Shown: one piece after another, positions 52,723-62,636 of the stretch | How positions within the stretch are numbered: the first letter of the stretch is position 1 | Layout: the number at the start of each line of letters is the position of its first letter | Origin: RGIG8124 sp045130665 | GTDB taxonomy: Bacteria > Bacillota > Clostridia > Christensenellales > CAG-917 | Direction of reading: 5' to 3' | Assembly: GCA_045130665.1 (NCBI GenBank) | Contig: JBGUQC010000004.1 | Span: 496,001 to 560,000, forward strand | Length of the DNA: 64,000 nt | The notes under the pieces: generated by a model | What the model saw: the letters and a program-made list of their open reading frames with translations, nothing else | The model's database searches: none | Told to the model about the DNA's origin: nothing | Program-made: the position numbers and the translations under genes

Positions 52723-55266
52723 CTATAGTTCGTATACACCCGCCCCAACTGTTTGCGTGCCAGAAGGCAAAATAATTATTGCGGTAGTATTTGCAGGTAC
52801 TTCAAATGTGTATTTGATTTTGTCTCCTTGCTTTTCCCAACGACTCTTTACTAAACCATATGCACTTAAATATTCACACTCCGCAAACTTAAGTGAGCCA
52901 CCAATCCTTGGAGCAAGTTCAAAGTGTCTTTCGCCTTTAACCTTTATGCCACACATTGTATCGAATATCCACTCACATACAGCACCTTTACTATAATGAT
53001 CAAGTGATGCGACTCCACCTTGAGCTTCCGTTCCTTCCCAACTTTCCCATATGGTGTTAGCTCCCATTTTTGGCATAAAGAGCCACCCTGGCATTTCTTC
53101 GTTCTCAAGCAACTTGTAGGCATATTCTATATTCATATCTGCTAAAACATAGAGTATAAATGGGGTTGATAGGAAACCTGTCCCCAATCTCCATCCATAG
53201 TCTTCCAATGCCTTGATCAATCTTTCTTTTGCATATTTGGTTTGCTCTTCGTCAAGCAAATGCATATATAAAGGACGAACAAGTTTTGCTTGTCTATTTG
53301 TGTTGAGATCGTTTTTCTTAACTTTTACTAGTTGTTGATACCCAAATCTAACTTTATCTATATTTTGTCTAAATAACTTTGCATCATCTTGCTTGTCTAG
53401 AATATTTGCTATTTTTTCCATATGCTCAAGCATATAGCAGACATATGCTGTTGTTTCTTCTGGATGTGGACTTATAAAATCACTAATTGCAAATGGTTTA
53501 ACATCAACTGGCTCTGCCCATTCACCATAAGACTGTCCATAATTGCATATCATTTTACGATATTTAAAAGGGATGCCTGTTGGCAAACTTGTTAGTGAAC
53601 GCTTCCCAAGTTTGCTAATTTTGTAAAGTGCATATCTGCGCATTGCATCATAGTTGTCTTCAAGAATGCGTTTATCTCCATACTTTTCATAAATACGATA
53701 AGGAACAAGTACACCCGCATCGGACCAGCCTGCAGAACCATCCATCATATTCATGTAAAAATCTACTCCACCCTTTGGAACTATATGTCTAAAACATCCA
53801 CTCTTACGTTGTCCATCGCGCAAATCTCCAATATATTTTCGTGCCATTGCAACATAATCAACAAAATAACTTGCTGTATTAGTAAATATTTGAACATCGC
53901 CTGTCCAACCATGTCTTTCTCTTGTTGGGCAATCAGTTGGAACATCTGCATGATTGTTCTTGGTAGACCAACGTGTACTTTCAACAAGTTTGTTAATGAG
54001 TTCGTGCGAACAATTGAACGAAAGTGTATTTTGCATATCTGAATATACTGCAATTGCAGTAAAATCTTCAGGTTGCCATTCTACGTTGGTTTCAACCAAC
54101 ACATATTGGAATCCAAAAATAGCAAATTTAGTTTTGTATTCATTTATTCCTTCTTTTGTTGTATATATAACTTGTTGTAATGGGGTAACTTTTGTACGTT
54201 TCTTATTTTTGCATTGAATATTATCTTGAGTAAACTCGCCATCTTTATCAAACATCTCCCCAAAACGCAATGTTATTTGTTGTCCTGCTTTTGCATTTAT
54301 TTTAAATGAACAATATCCTGCTATATTTTGTCCAAAATCAAGCACCTTTTTGCCAGATGGTGTTGTAATAACTGTTGGCTTTAATGCCTCATGTTCAGTA
54401 AGTGGAACATTATTAGATGCGGTTGGAACAATTGAACAATTAGTAATCTTTGCTTTTCCACAATATGATGAAACCAGCTGAGCATCAACAATTTCTCCAT
54501 CCTTATTGTCAGCAAAACGAATTGATCCATCATTTGACCAATCCCAAGTTTCGTCAGAACATATATTTGCTATTTTCCCATCAATTCCAATTATTTCTAA
54601 TTGGGCAAGGAATTTAGTTTCAGTTCCGTATTGATTTTTCAATCCCCAAGCGCCACAACTACCACGATACCAACCATCTGCAATTTCAACACTTAAAATA
54701 TTTTCTCCATTTTTTAGTAATGATGTGACATCATAGGTTTGTAATTGGATTCGTTTAGTGTAGTCTGTATAACCAGGAGCCAAACAAAAATCTCCAGCTT
54801 TTTTGCAATTGATTCTTGCTTCATATAATCCACATGCAGTTATATAAAGTCTTGCCTTTTTGACATTGTCTACATTAAATGTCTTACGGAAGCAATCTAC
54901 TGGATAGCGAGTTTTCTTGTTAACCTTATAATTGCCTGCTATCCATTTTGCCTTAAAATCATCCTTTCCAAGTAATCCCATTTCAAAGAATGCACTTTCG
55001 CTCGTTTCTTCTTTGCCGTTTTCATCCCATACAATCACTTGCCACTCTACTCTTTGACGTGATTTGAGTTTGACTGGATATGTAACATACATATTGGCTG
55101 ATTCAACTTTTCCACTGCTCCATTTATTGTCTCCATCAATTTTTGTATTGACTTGAAAAGCTTTTTGAACCTTCCCACCTTCGCAGTTCCAAGATAAAAT
55201 AGGATTTTGAAAATCCACGCCTACTGGATTTACTAAATACTCTGTTTTTAAATTAATTGCTTTCAT
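52723..55266 (-). CDS. GH78 alpha-L-rhamnosidase (cytoplasmic)
   Basis: An 847-residue inverting rhamnosidase. N-terminal beta domains (NPVGVDFQNPILSWNCEG) lead into the (alpha/alpha)6 barrel. The catalytic region DCPTRERHGWTGDVQIF contains the general acid Glu, and WESWEGTEAQGGVASLDHYSKGA holds the conserved Glu and His. A C-terminal beta sandwich ends the protein. There is no signal peptide, so rhamnosides such as rutinosides or rhamnogalacturonan fragments must be imported first, presumably by the two GPH symporters encoded directly upstream (3-nt gap). AAAGGA precedes the ATG. Confidence 0.93.
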   Translation of the reverse strand: MKAINLKTEYLVNPVGVDFQNPILSWNCEGGKVQKAFQVNTKIDGDNKWSSGKVESANMYVTYPVKLKSRQRVEWQVIVWDENGKEETSESAFFEMGLLGKDDFKAKWIAGNYKVNKKTRYPVDCFRKTFNVDNVKKARLYITACGLYEARINCKKAGDFCLAPGYTDYTKRIQLQTYDVTSLLKNGENILSVEIADGWYRGSCGAWGLKNQYGTETKFLAQLEIIGIDGKIANICSDETWDWSNDGSIRFADNKDGEIVDAQLVSSYCGKAKITNCSIVPTASNNVPLTEHEALKPTVITTPSGKKVLDFGQNIAGYCSFKINAKAGQQITLRFGEMFDKDGEFTQDNIQCKNKKRTKVTPLQQVIYTTKEGINEYKTKFAIFGFQYVLVETNVEWQPEDFTAIAVYSDMQNTLSFNCSHELINKLVESTRWSTKNNHADVPTDCPTRERHGWTGDVQIFTNTASYFVDYVAMARKYIGDLRDGQRKSGCFRHIVPKGGVDFYMNMMDGSAGWSDAGVLVPYRIYEKYGDKRILEDNYDAMRRYALYKISKLGKRSLTSLPTGIPFKYRKMICNYGQSYGEWAEPVDVKPFAISDFISPHPEETTAYVCYMLEHMEKIANILDKQDDAKLFRQNIDKVRFGYQQLVKVKKNDLNTNRQAKLVRPLYMHLLDEEQTKYAKERLIKALEDYGWRLGTGFLSTPFILYVLADMNIEYAYKLLENEEMPGWLFMPKMGANTIWESWEGTEAQGGVASLDHYSKGAVCEWIFDTMCGIKVKGERHFELAPRIGGSLKFAECEYLSAYGLVKSRWEKQGDKIKYTFEVPANTTAIIILPSGTQTVGAGVYEL

Positions 55267-55269
55267 ATT

Positions 55270-57141
55270 TTATCCTTTATTGTTTATTTTTGCTAGTTCT
55301 GCTTGTACTTTTGCACGATATGCTTCGCTTTTTGCCAACTCTTTTTGCCATGCTTGTTCATCTTTTTCGGTTTTAATACGTGCTTTTTCTTCTTTCTTTG
55401 CAATTTGTTCTGGAGTCATCTTAGCAAGACGAGCTGCTTTCTTTTCTTCCATTCGTTTTTGCTTTTGCTCTTCTTTTTCTTTGGATTTAATCTTTTTCTC
55501 TTCCTTCTTTGCAAGATTCTTTTCAAGGACTTCTTTATGCTTTGCCATTTCTTCTTCAAAATTTAGTCCCTTCTTTTCGCATTTAACTTTAAGTTCTTGT
55601 TCAAAGATTTCTTCACTTTCTTTCATGAATTGTTCTTCTTCAAGTTGGGCTTTAACCTCTGGTTCAATCCATTCTTCACCTCGTGCTTCTGCTTCTGCCT
55701 TCTGATATTCACGAATCTTATCCTGTTTCCTGCCTATTGTTTTTTCAACCGTTAAGAATATAAGCAATACTGCCAAAACTACGCCTGTGATTGTTTCAAG
55801 CCCTACAAAAGCAAATGTGATAGCATCATTAACCGCCTGTGGTTGTTGTGCAGCAACCGTAACTCCATCAACAAGTTCTGGTGCAATATAGCCAGCCCCA
55901 GAAAGTAATGCATTGAATACTGCAGTACCTACACCAACTATTGCAACTGCAATAATGTTATATACAGACATTGCAACACCATCACATCTTATACTGCTCT
56001 TCCATTCCACATGATCTAGGCCGTCTGCAAAGAGTGCCATAAAGACATATGCACAAGGAAGTCCACCTATATTTTTTATGAATTGTCCAACTAGTACTAT
56101 GTAAAGATTTGTAGGGAAACTCCAACATATTGCACTACCAATAGCATAAAGTAAGAATCCAACAAGGGTTACGTTTCGTTTGCCAAATTTTTTTGCTAGT
56201 GGCCAAACTGCAAATATACCAATACCCATAGGTACTCCACCTATAACAGATACAAGCATTTGTGTTATGCCATCATTGTATGTGCCAAGAACATAGTTAC
56301 AATAATAAACTAAACCTAGATTCTTAAGTGATGTTCCGAATGTATAAATCAAGAAATACAAAAACATTATGAGCATGTATTTATCGGTTAATACGATTTT
56401 GAGTTGGGTTAAGAATGGTATTTTCTTTTCCTCTTGTCCCATAGTCTCTTCAGTAATACGTTCCTTTGTGAAATAATACTCTAACAATGTTAAAGGAAGA
56501 GCAAGAATTGAAAGAACGCTCATAACAATAATCCACTTGCTTTGATCAACACCAAGTATTGGCATAATTGCCATTGGGAATATCAACGCAACCAAAATAC
56601 CACTCATCATAATTGACGAAATCTGATTAAATACAGAAAGACCGCCACGTTGAATTGTGTTTCTTGTTGAAAGTGGGCACATAAGATTATGGCTCATATT
56701 AAAAATTGTAAATGCAAAGGAATAGAATAAATTGTATGAAATCATAACCCATGCAACTTGTAATCCAATGCTTCCTCTAGGAACTACAAATAATAGTACT
56801 CCACTTATTGTTAATAAAGGTGCAGATAATAATAGCCAAGGACGAGCTTTGCCTTGTTTCGTTTTAGTTCGGTCAATTATGTAACCCATAACTATATTTG
56901 TAATCGCATCAATACCTTTAGAAACCAATGGGAAGATTACTAAGAATGCACCACCCCAGATTGTTGTAAGCTTCAAAACGTCAGTATAGAACACGTTAAG
57001 ATATGTTGATAAGACTGCATTCAATAGTAAAGCTCCGCATGGTCCAATTAAATAACCAATCCATTTTTCTTTATTCTCAACATTCTTTGAATGAACTTGA
57101 CTATTGAATATTCTTGCGCTCAAAAATCTATCTTTTCCCAT
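55270..57141 (-). CDS. GPH-family symporter 2 of the rhamnose locus, with Lys/Glu coiled-coil tail
   Basis: A 623-residue MelB-type symporter. The first 470 residues carry 12 helices with GIDAITNIVMGYIIDRTKTKQGKARPW. The last 150 residues are a continuous Lys/Glu/Ala/Arg helix, certainly cytoplasmic, containing MEEKKAARLAKMTPEQIAKK, nearly identical in the next gene. ATG at 57141 (GKDRFLSARIF) is chosen because GGTGG lies 7 nt upstream; a TTG seven codons earlier has no site. It lies 22 nt after its paralogue. Cargo is probably rhamnose or rhamnosides by context. Confidence 0.87.
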   Translation of the reverse strand: MGKDRFLSARIFNSQVHSKNVENKEKWIGYLIGPCGALLLNAVLSTYLNVFYTDVLKLTTIWGGAFLVIFPLVSKGIDAITNIVMGYIIDRTKTKQGKARPWLLLSAPLLTISGVLLFVVPRGSIGLQVAWVMISYNLFYSFAFTIFNMSHNLMCPLSTRNTIQRGGLSVFNQISSIMMSGILVALIFPMAIMPILGVDQSKWIIVMSVLSILALPLTLLEYYFTKERITEETMGQEEKKIPFLTQLKIVLTDKYMLIMFLYFLIYTFGTSLKNLGLVYYCNYVLGTYNDGITQMLVSVIGGVPMGIGIFAVWPLAKKFGKRNVTLVGFLLYAIGSAICWSFPTNLYIVLVGQFIKNIGGLPCAYVFMALFADGLDHVEWKSSIRCDGVAMSVYNIIAVAIVGVGTAVFNALLSGAGYIAPELVDGVTVAAQQPQAVNDAITFAFVGLETITGVVLAVLLIFLTVEKTIGRKQDKIREYQKAEAEARGEEWIEPEVKAQLEEEQFMKESEEIFEQELKVKCEKKGLNFEEEMAKHKEVLEKNLAKKEEKKIKSKEKEEQKQKRMEEKKAARLAKMTPEQIAKKEEKARIKTEKDEQAWQKELAKSEAYRAKVQAELAKINNKG

Positions 57142-57163
57142 TTTCATCCACCAAACATTCAAA

Positions 57164-59125
57164 TTAATCGTTTACAGAATCCTTATCTTTAGATTCGTCG
57201 GACTCTTCTTCTTTTAGTTCCTTAACTTCTATTGATTGTCCTACTTTCTTTGCTTTTTTAGCAGCTTTTTCATCTTTAATCTTAATTTGAGCTTGTATCT
57301 TTGCACGATATGCTTCGCCTTTTGCAAGTTCTTCTTGCCATGCTTTTTCTTCCTTTTCAGCTTTAATGCGTGCTTTTTCTTCTTTCTTTGAAATTTGTTC
57401 CGGAGTCATCTTAGCAAGTCGAGCAGCTTTCTTTTCTTCCATACGTTTTGCCTTTGCTTGTGCCTTTTCTGCTGCAATACGTCTCTTTTCTTCTTGCTTT
57501 GCACTAGCATCTGCCATCTTTTGTTTATGCTTTGCAAGTTCTTCTTCAAAGTTAAGACCCTTCTTTTCGCATTTAACTTTAAGTTCTTGTTCAAAGATTT
57601 CTTCACTTTCCTTTAGGAATTGTGCTTCTTCTTGTTGTGCTCTAGTTTCTGGTTCTATCCATTCTTCTCCACGTGCTAAAGTTTCTGCCTTTTTATATTC
57701 GTTTATTTTTGCTTGCTTTCTTGCAATTGTTTTTTCAATATTTAAGAACATTAATAAAACTGCCATAGCTATTCCAGTTATTGCTTCTAATCCCACGAAT
57801 GAGAATGTTATGACATTTGTTACAGCTTTGGATTGTTCATAAGCAACTGTTACGCCATCTATAAGCTCTGGAGCAACATATCCTGCATTTGCTATTAATG
57901 CATTAAATACTGATGTTGCAATACCTACTGTTGCAACGGCAATAATGTTATATACAGACATTGCAATACCATCACAACGGACACTACTCTTCCACTCTAT
58001 ATGATCCAGTCCATCTGCAAAGAGCGCCATAAAGACATATGCACAAGGAAGTCCACCTATGTTCTTAATAAATTGTCCAACAAGAACCACATATATATTT
58101 GTAGGCGTCATCCAACAAATTGCACTACCTAAAGCATACAAGAAGAACCCGACAACTGTAATATTACGTTTGCCAAATTTTTGTGCTAAAGGTCCTACAA
58201 TAAATATACCAAGTCCCATAGGTATGCCACCTATTATAGAAATAAGCATTTGTGTTTTCCCATCATTATAAGTGCCAAGAACATAGTTGCAATAATAAAC
58301 GAGTCCAAGGTTTTTAATTGAAACACTAACTGTATAAATAAGGAAATAAATAAACATTATGAGCATATACTTGTCTGTAAGAACAACTTTGAGTTGAATT
58401 AGGAAAGATATCTTCTCTTCCTTACCCATGTTTTCTTCGGTTACACGCTCTTTTGTAAAATAATATTCAAGTAATGTGAGAGGTAATGCAATGATAGATA
58501 TTATACACATTACAAGCATCCATCTTCCTCTATCAACACCCAAGAATGGCATGATTAAAACTGGGAAAACAAGTGCTACAATAATACCACTCGTCATAAC
58601 AGTTGATATTTGATTAAATACTGCCAATTTGCCACGTTGTATTGTATTTCTTGTTGAAAGTGGACACATCAAGCTATGACTCATTGAGAATATTGTAAAT
58701 GCGAATGAATAGAATAAGTTATAAGAGACTGTTACCCAAATCGCTTGAATTCCTAAGTTTGCATTTGGTACTGCAAAAAGTAAGAACCCAGAAATGGCCA
58801 CCAAAGGAGCAGACAAAAGCAACCAAGGACGAGCTTTACCCTGTTTTGTCTTCGTACGGTCTATAAGATAACCCATAATTACATTTGTAATTGCATCAAT
58901 AATCTTAGATGCCAAAGGGAAAGCAATAAGGACAAATCCATTCCAGATTGTTGCCAACTTTAGAACATCAGTATAATAAACGTTCAAATATGTCCCAAGA
59001 ATAGCGTTTAATAAAATAGCACCACTAGGTCCAATTAAGTATCCGAGCCATTTCTCTGAGCCTTGTACATTTTTTGAATGTATGCGACTATTAAATATTC
59101 TCAAGTTCATTAAGCTTTTTTCCAT
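57164..59125 (-). CDS. GPH-family symporter 1 of the rhamnose locus, with Lys/Glu coiled-coil tail
   Basis: A 653-residue paralogue of the following symporter: same N terminus (RIFNSRIHSKNV), same cation-site block (IIDAITNVIMGYLIDRTKTKQGKARPW in part) and the same charged tail, here about 180 residues and ending in an acidic segment (DESKDKDSVND). The two diverge throughout, so the duplication is old and both copies are under selection. AGAGG precedes the ATG. A -10 TATGAT (59171-59176) and two AraC-type direct repeats (59194-59225) lie upstream, so it probably starts a second rhamnose transcript with gene 2 and the rhamnosidase. Confidence 0.88.
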   Translation of the reverse strand: MEKSLMNLRIFNSRIHSKNVQGSEKWLGYLIGPSGAILLNAILGTYLNVYYTDVLKLATIWNGFVLIAFPLASKIIDAITNVIMGYLIDRTKTKQGKARPWLLLSAPLVAISGFLLFAVPNANLGIQAIWVTVSYNLFYSFAFTIFSMSHSLMCPLSTRNTIQRGKLAVFNQISTVMTSGIIVALVFPVLIMPFLGVDRGRWMLVMCIISIIALPLTLLEYYFTKERVTEENMGKEEKISFLIQLKVVLTDKYMLIMFIYFLIYTVSVSIKNLGLVYYCNYVLGTYNDGKTQMLISIIGGIPMGLGIFIVGPLAQKFGKRNITVVGFFLYALGSAICWMTPTNIYVVLVGQFIKNIGGLPCAYVFMALFADGLDHIEWKSSVRCDGIAMSVYNIIAVATVGIATSVFNALIANAGYVAPELIDGVTVAYEQSKAVTNVITFSFVGLEAITGIAMAVLLMFLNIEKTIARKQAKINEYKKAETLARGEEWIEPETRAQQEEAQFLKESEEIFEQELKVKCEKKGLNFEEELAKHKQKMADASAKQEEKRRIAAEKAQAKAKRMEEKKAARLAKMTPEQISKKEEKARIKAEKEEKAWQEELAKGEAYRAKIQAQIKIKDEKAAKKAKKVGQSIEVKELKEEESDESKDKDSVND

Positions 59126-59186
59126 TTTTTTTCCTCTTTCTAAGCCTTCTTTATTTTAATTCTAAAAAATATCATATTTTTATTTA

Positions 59187-59225
59187 TTGCATAATTGTTT
59201 CAAATATAGTACGATTGTTTCAAAT
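59187..59225 (-). promoter_or_regulatory. Direct-repeat activator site before the symporter genes
   Basis: Two copies of ATTGTTTCAAAT (59194-59205 and 59214-59225), 20 bp apart, end at the rhaD stop codon. A 22-bp stretch starting at 59186 recurs exactly at 62637 in front of rhaB. Tandem direct repeats two helical turns apart next to a -10 (TATGAT, 59171-59176) fit an AraC/RhaS-type activator. Confidence 0.75.
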
Positions 59226-60034
59226 TACTTTAAAATACCATCCTTATATGAAACACCGAATGCTTCTGCCAATAGTTTTAACTGATCATCTTTTATTGTG
59301 TTTATTCTTGGCAAATGTGCAGTGAGCATATAGATATTTGCTGCTTTTTCAACTGTTTCAACCAATCCGAAGGTTTCATCAAGAGTTTTGCCTGCGCCAT
59401 AAATGCCATGAAGTGCCCAAATGACAACACGTGATGAACGCATCTTTTCAGCGGTTGCTACGCCGATTTCTTTTGTTCCACACAACATCCAAGGTAATAC
59501 TTCTACACCATCTGGGAATACTACAATACATTCTGTACTCATTTGCCATAGCGTATGAGTAAATTCATTTGTATCAAGACTATGAACATATGTCATAGCT
59601 AATAAGTTTGTTGGGTGTGTATGCATAACTACTCTATTATCTTTGTCAACTCTCAAACGTTGAATATGACTCATAAGATGTGATGGAAGTTCGCTTGTAA
59701 ATTTTCCTCCATCTGCATATCCCCACAATAGTTCTGCATCTAAACCATCTTTAGAAATGCGAAACAATCCCAAATTATTTTCTGGATCCTTTTTTATGTT
59801 TTTGAAATATTTGCCTGTTCCAGTAACTAGAAAATATCTTCCTGCTAGTACTTTTGCATCAAACCCAATTGGGATCACTCTTTTTACTGAATTGATATCA
59901 AAATATTTCGAAACTTCTTCTTCATATACTAGATAGCTTATGTTTCCACCGTTTCTTTCGTCCCATCCTAAACGATACATGTTTTCTGCTGTATCACATA
60001 ATTCTTGTATAAATGGTATTTCGTACGCTTTCAT
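59225..60034 (-). CDS. rhaD: Rhamnulose-1-phosphate aldolase
   Basis: A 269-residue class II aldolase that cleaves L-rhamnulose 1-phosphate into dihydroxyacetone phosphate and L-lactaldehyde. The WDERNGGNISYL loop (phosphate binding and catalytic Glu region), zinc ligands in VVMHTHPTNLLA and a later ALHGIYGAG His match E. coli RhaD (274 residues). The ATG at 60034 follows GAGGTGGAAT, whose first bases overlap the rhaA stop; four upstream codons are dropped. Third gene of rhaBAD. No lactaldehyde reductase gene accompanies it. Confidence 0.95.
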   Translation of the reverse strand: MKAYEIPFIQELCDTAENMYRLGWDERNGGNISYLVYEEEVSKYFDINSVKRVIPIGFDAKVLAGRYFLVTGTGKYFKNIKKDPENNLGLFRISKDGLDAELLWGYADGGKFTSELPSHLMSHIQRLRVDKDNRVVMHTHPTNLLAMTYVHSLDTNEFTHTLWQMSTECIVVFPDGVEVLPWMLCGTKEIGVATAEKMRSSRVVIWALHGIYGAGKTLDETFGLVETVEKAANIYMLTAHLPRINTIKDDQLKLLAEAFGVSYKDGILK

Positions 60035-60042
60035 ATTCCACC

Positions 60043-61287
60043 TCACTTGCGATCAATTAAAACATCCTTTTCATATTTTTTGATGTTTTCAAACCAATCC
60101 TCATTCATTTTTTCTCTTTGTAAATATTCTTCCCAAACAGCACCAAATGGCATTGTCTTCATGCGCTCTTTAAGTGCCATGAGTTCACTAAATTGTGCAC
60201 CATCTTGTAATTCACGTTCTTTGTTGTATGGTTGCAAAGCTGCAAATAAAAGTGCTTTTCTCATATTTCTAGCACCTACAACCCAAGCAGAAAGTCTATT
60301 GATACTTGCATCAAAATAATCAAGACCAATCAATACTTTTTTCTCTGCTCCATTTCTAATGATTTCTTTTGCTATTTCTTTAAGTTCATCCTCAAATAAA
60401 ACTACGTGATCGCTATCCCATCTAACGCCTCTAGTTACATGGAGTGCAACCTTATCATAGAATGCAAGCAATGATGGAATCTTATCTGATACATATTCAA
60501 GAGGATGATAATGTCCATTATCAAGGAGACAACAAATTCCACTTCTTGCTGCATAATTTTGATAAAACTCATTACTTCCAACCGTGTAACTTTCAACGCC
60601 TATACCAAATACTTTGCTTTCAACTGCAACAATAACTTTTGACTTGTCATAATCCATTGCAAGAATTTCATCAAGTGATTCTTTAAGGCGTAGTCTTGGG
60701 GACAATCTATCTGCAGGAACATCTTTGTACCCATCTGGAATCCAAATATTCATAAGAGTTGGTGTGCCCATTTCGCTAGCGAAGTACTCGGAAATTGCTA
60801 TACATGTTTTACAATGTTCAATCCAGAACTTGCGAATGCTCTTATCTGGAGAGGAAAGTGTTAACCCGTCTTTTACCTTTGGATGTGAAAACATTGTTGG
60901 ATTAAAATCAATTCCATCAAGCCCAATTTCTTTTGCAAATTTTACCCATGGTTCAAAATCTTTAGCACAATAGGCATTTCTGTCTACATTTTTGCCATTT
61001 AAAATAGCATAATTTGCATGTATGTTTAAACGTTTCTTTCCTGGAATGAATGCAAAAGCATATTTGATATCTTTTTTAAGTTCTTCAAAATTACGTGCAC
61101 GTCCAAAGTAATTTCCTGTTGTTTGAATTCCTCCGGACAAGTTTCCACCACCATCAAATCCTACAACGTCATCTCCTTGCCAACAATGGATTGAGATTGG
61201 TATATCTTTGATCTTTTTAATTGCTTCTTCGGCATTGATGCCAAACTGTGCATATTTATTTTTTGCTATTTCAAATTCGTTATTCAT
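60043..61287 (-). CDS. rhaA: L-rhamnose isomerase
   Basis: A 414-residue TIM-barrel isomerase converting L-rhamnose to L-rhamnulose with Mn2+. Recognised by ISIHCWQGDDVVGF near the N terminus, LNIHANYA, DGIDFNPTMFSHPK (Asp/His ligands), CLLDNGHYHP and LDYFDASINR. Length equals the family norm. Its ATG shares the final A of the rhaB stop (TAATG), and the ribosome site AAGAGGG lies in the end of rhaB, so the two are translationally coupled. Confidence 0.97.
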   Translation of the reverse strand: MNNEFEIAKNKYAQFGINAEEAIKKIKDIPISIHCWQGDDVVGFDGGGNLSGGIQTTGNYFGRARNFEELKKDIKYAFAFIPGKKRLNIHANYAILNGKNVDRNAYCAKDFEPWVKFAKEIGLDGIDFNPTMFSHPKVKDGLTLSSPDKSIRKFWIEHCKTCIAISEYFASEMGTPTLMNIWIPDGYKDVPADRLSPRLRLKESLDEILAMDYDKSKVIVAVESKVFGIGVESYTVGSNEFYQNYAARSGICCLLDNGHYHPLEYVSDKIPSLLAFYDKVALHVTRGVRWDSDHVVLFEDELKEIAKEIIRNGAEKKVLIGLDYFDASINRLSAWVVGARNMRKALLFAALQPYNKERELQDGAQFSELMALKERMKTMPFGAVWEEYLQREKMNEDWFENIKKYEKDVLIDRK

Positions 61288-62603
61288 TATGATTCCCTCT
61301 TTTTCATTTGGATTTTTAAATTACCTATAGCTGTCGCTTCTATTGGAAGTGCAACGACTTTTATATTGCAATATTTTTGTGTTAAATCATTAAGTAATAT
61401 GTTTTTAGCTCCACCGCCAACAATATATAGTTTTTCAAACTTCTTGCCAGTATTTTGTTCAAGTTCTTCAAGAGCCTTTTTATAACCAAGTGCCAAAGAT
61501 TTGTATGCACAACGGAAATAATCTGATTCCATCTTTGGACGACTATTCTTGTCAAAGCAACTATCAAATGCTTCTTTCATGCTCTCTGGTGCCAAAAACT
61601 TTTCGTCTGTTACATCAACACTACCCTCAAAAGTGCTTACTGCTGCTGCTTGTGCAATAGTAGAGAACGATTTATCTTTGCATAATTCTTTTTGCAAACA
61701 TTGAACCAACCATAGTCCCATAACATTCTTTTGATAACGTACGTAATCGACTCCGCCTTCATTTGACCAATTCTCGTTTTTACTTACATCATCTATTTTT
61801 GCTGTATTTGTCTTTATTCCAAGAAGAGACCATGTGCCTGAAGAAATATAAGGTTGATCAAGTTCGATAGGAATTGCCTCTACTGCGCTTGCTGTATCGT
61901 GAGATGCACAAACAACAACCTTTGTTTGTCCCCCAACCTGCTTTGAAATATCCTTTGTTAATTTACCAACATATGTGGAAGGTTGAACAAGTTTTTTAAA
62001 AAGTTGCTTAGGGAGTTTTAGTTTCTCTATTATTTCTTTATCAAAACTTTTTGTATTAACATTCACTAGTCCAGTTGTAGTAGCATTTGTGTATTCCTTT
62101 GCTTTTACTCCAGTTAAAAGATAATTCAAAAACTCTGGAATCATTAAAAAATCAGTCGCAACACTTAATCTATTTCTCATTAAATCGTCATATAATTGAT
62201 AAATAGTATTAAAAGGTTGGTATTGTATTCCAGTCTTCTTGTATAATGAATCAAAAGAAATAATGCTATGTACTTGATTAATTGCTTCTGATGTTCTTGC
62301 ATCTCTATAACTTAAACATGGTTTCAAATAACCATTGTCAGTTAAAATGACGTAATCCACACCCCAAGTATCAATAGCAAGCGATTCTATGCTCTTATAC
62401 TTTTCAAATGCTTTCTTTATTCCTATCAGTACTTGAGAATAAAGTGATTCAATATCCCAAACCAAATGATTGCCCTTCTTTTTTACACCGTTGGAAAAAC
62501 GATAAACCTCATCGGTAATAAGATATCCATCTTTTTCATATCCGATGATGTGTCTTCCACTAGAAGCGCCTATATCAATAGCTAAATAACATTTCTCTTC
62601 CAT
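61287..62603 (-). CDS. rhaB: Rhamnulokinase
   Basis: A 438-residue FGGY-family kinase that phosphorylates L-rhamnulose at C1. The N terminus YLAIDIGASSGRHIIGY is the ATPase phosphate-1 loop typical of RhaB, with DTWGVDYV (catalytic Asp region), ASHDTASA and ISSGTWSLLG, and the adenosine motif VGGGAKNILL. The ATG at 62603 is chosen because family members begin here; the 17 additional upstream codons would run into the direct-repeat regulatory site. The ribosome site is modest (ATGGAATC). First gene of rhaBAD. Confidence 0.95.
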   Translation of the reverse strand: MEEKCYLAIDIGASSGRHIIGYEKDGYLITDEVYRFSNGVKKKGNHLVWDIESLYSQVLIGIKKAFEKYKSIESLAIDTWGVDYVILTDNGYLKPCLSYRDARTSEAINQVHSIISFDSLYKKTGIQYQPFNTIYQLYDDLMRNRLSVATDFLMIPEFLNYLLTGVKAKEYTNATTTGLVNVNTKSFDKEIIEKLKLPKQLFKKLVQPSTYVGKLTKDISKQVGGQTKVVVCASHDTASAVEAIPIELDQPYISSGTWSLLGIKTNTAKIDDVSKNENWSNEGGVDYVRYQKNVMGLWLVQCLQKELCKDKSFSTIAQAAAVSTFEGSVDVTDEKFLAPESMKEAFDSCFDKNSRPKMESDYFRCAYKSLALGYKKALEELEQNTGKKFEKLYIVGGGAKNILLNDLTQKYCNIKVVALPIEATAIGNLKIQMKKRES

Positions 62604-62636
62604 GATTCCATTGTATACTATGTTACTGGACAATAG

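Noticed and set aside
55270..59125. Tandem symporters as an assembly duplication
   Set aside because: The two genes differ at many positions throughout and have tails of different length, so they are genuine old paralogues.
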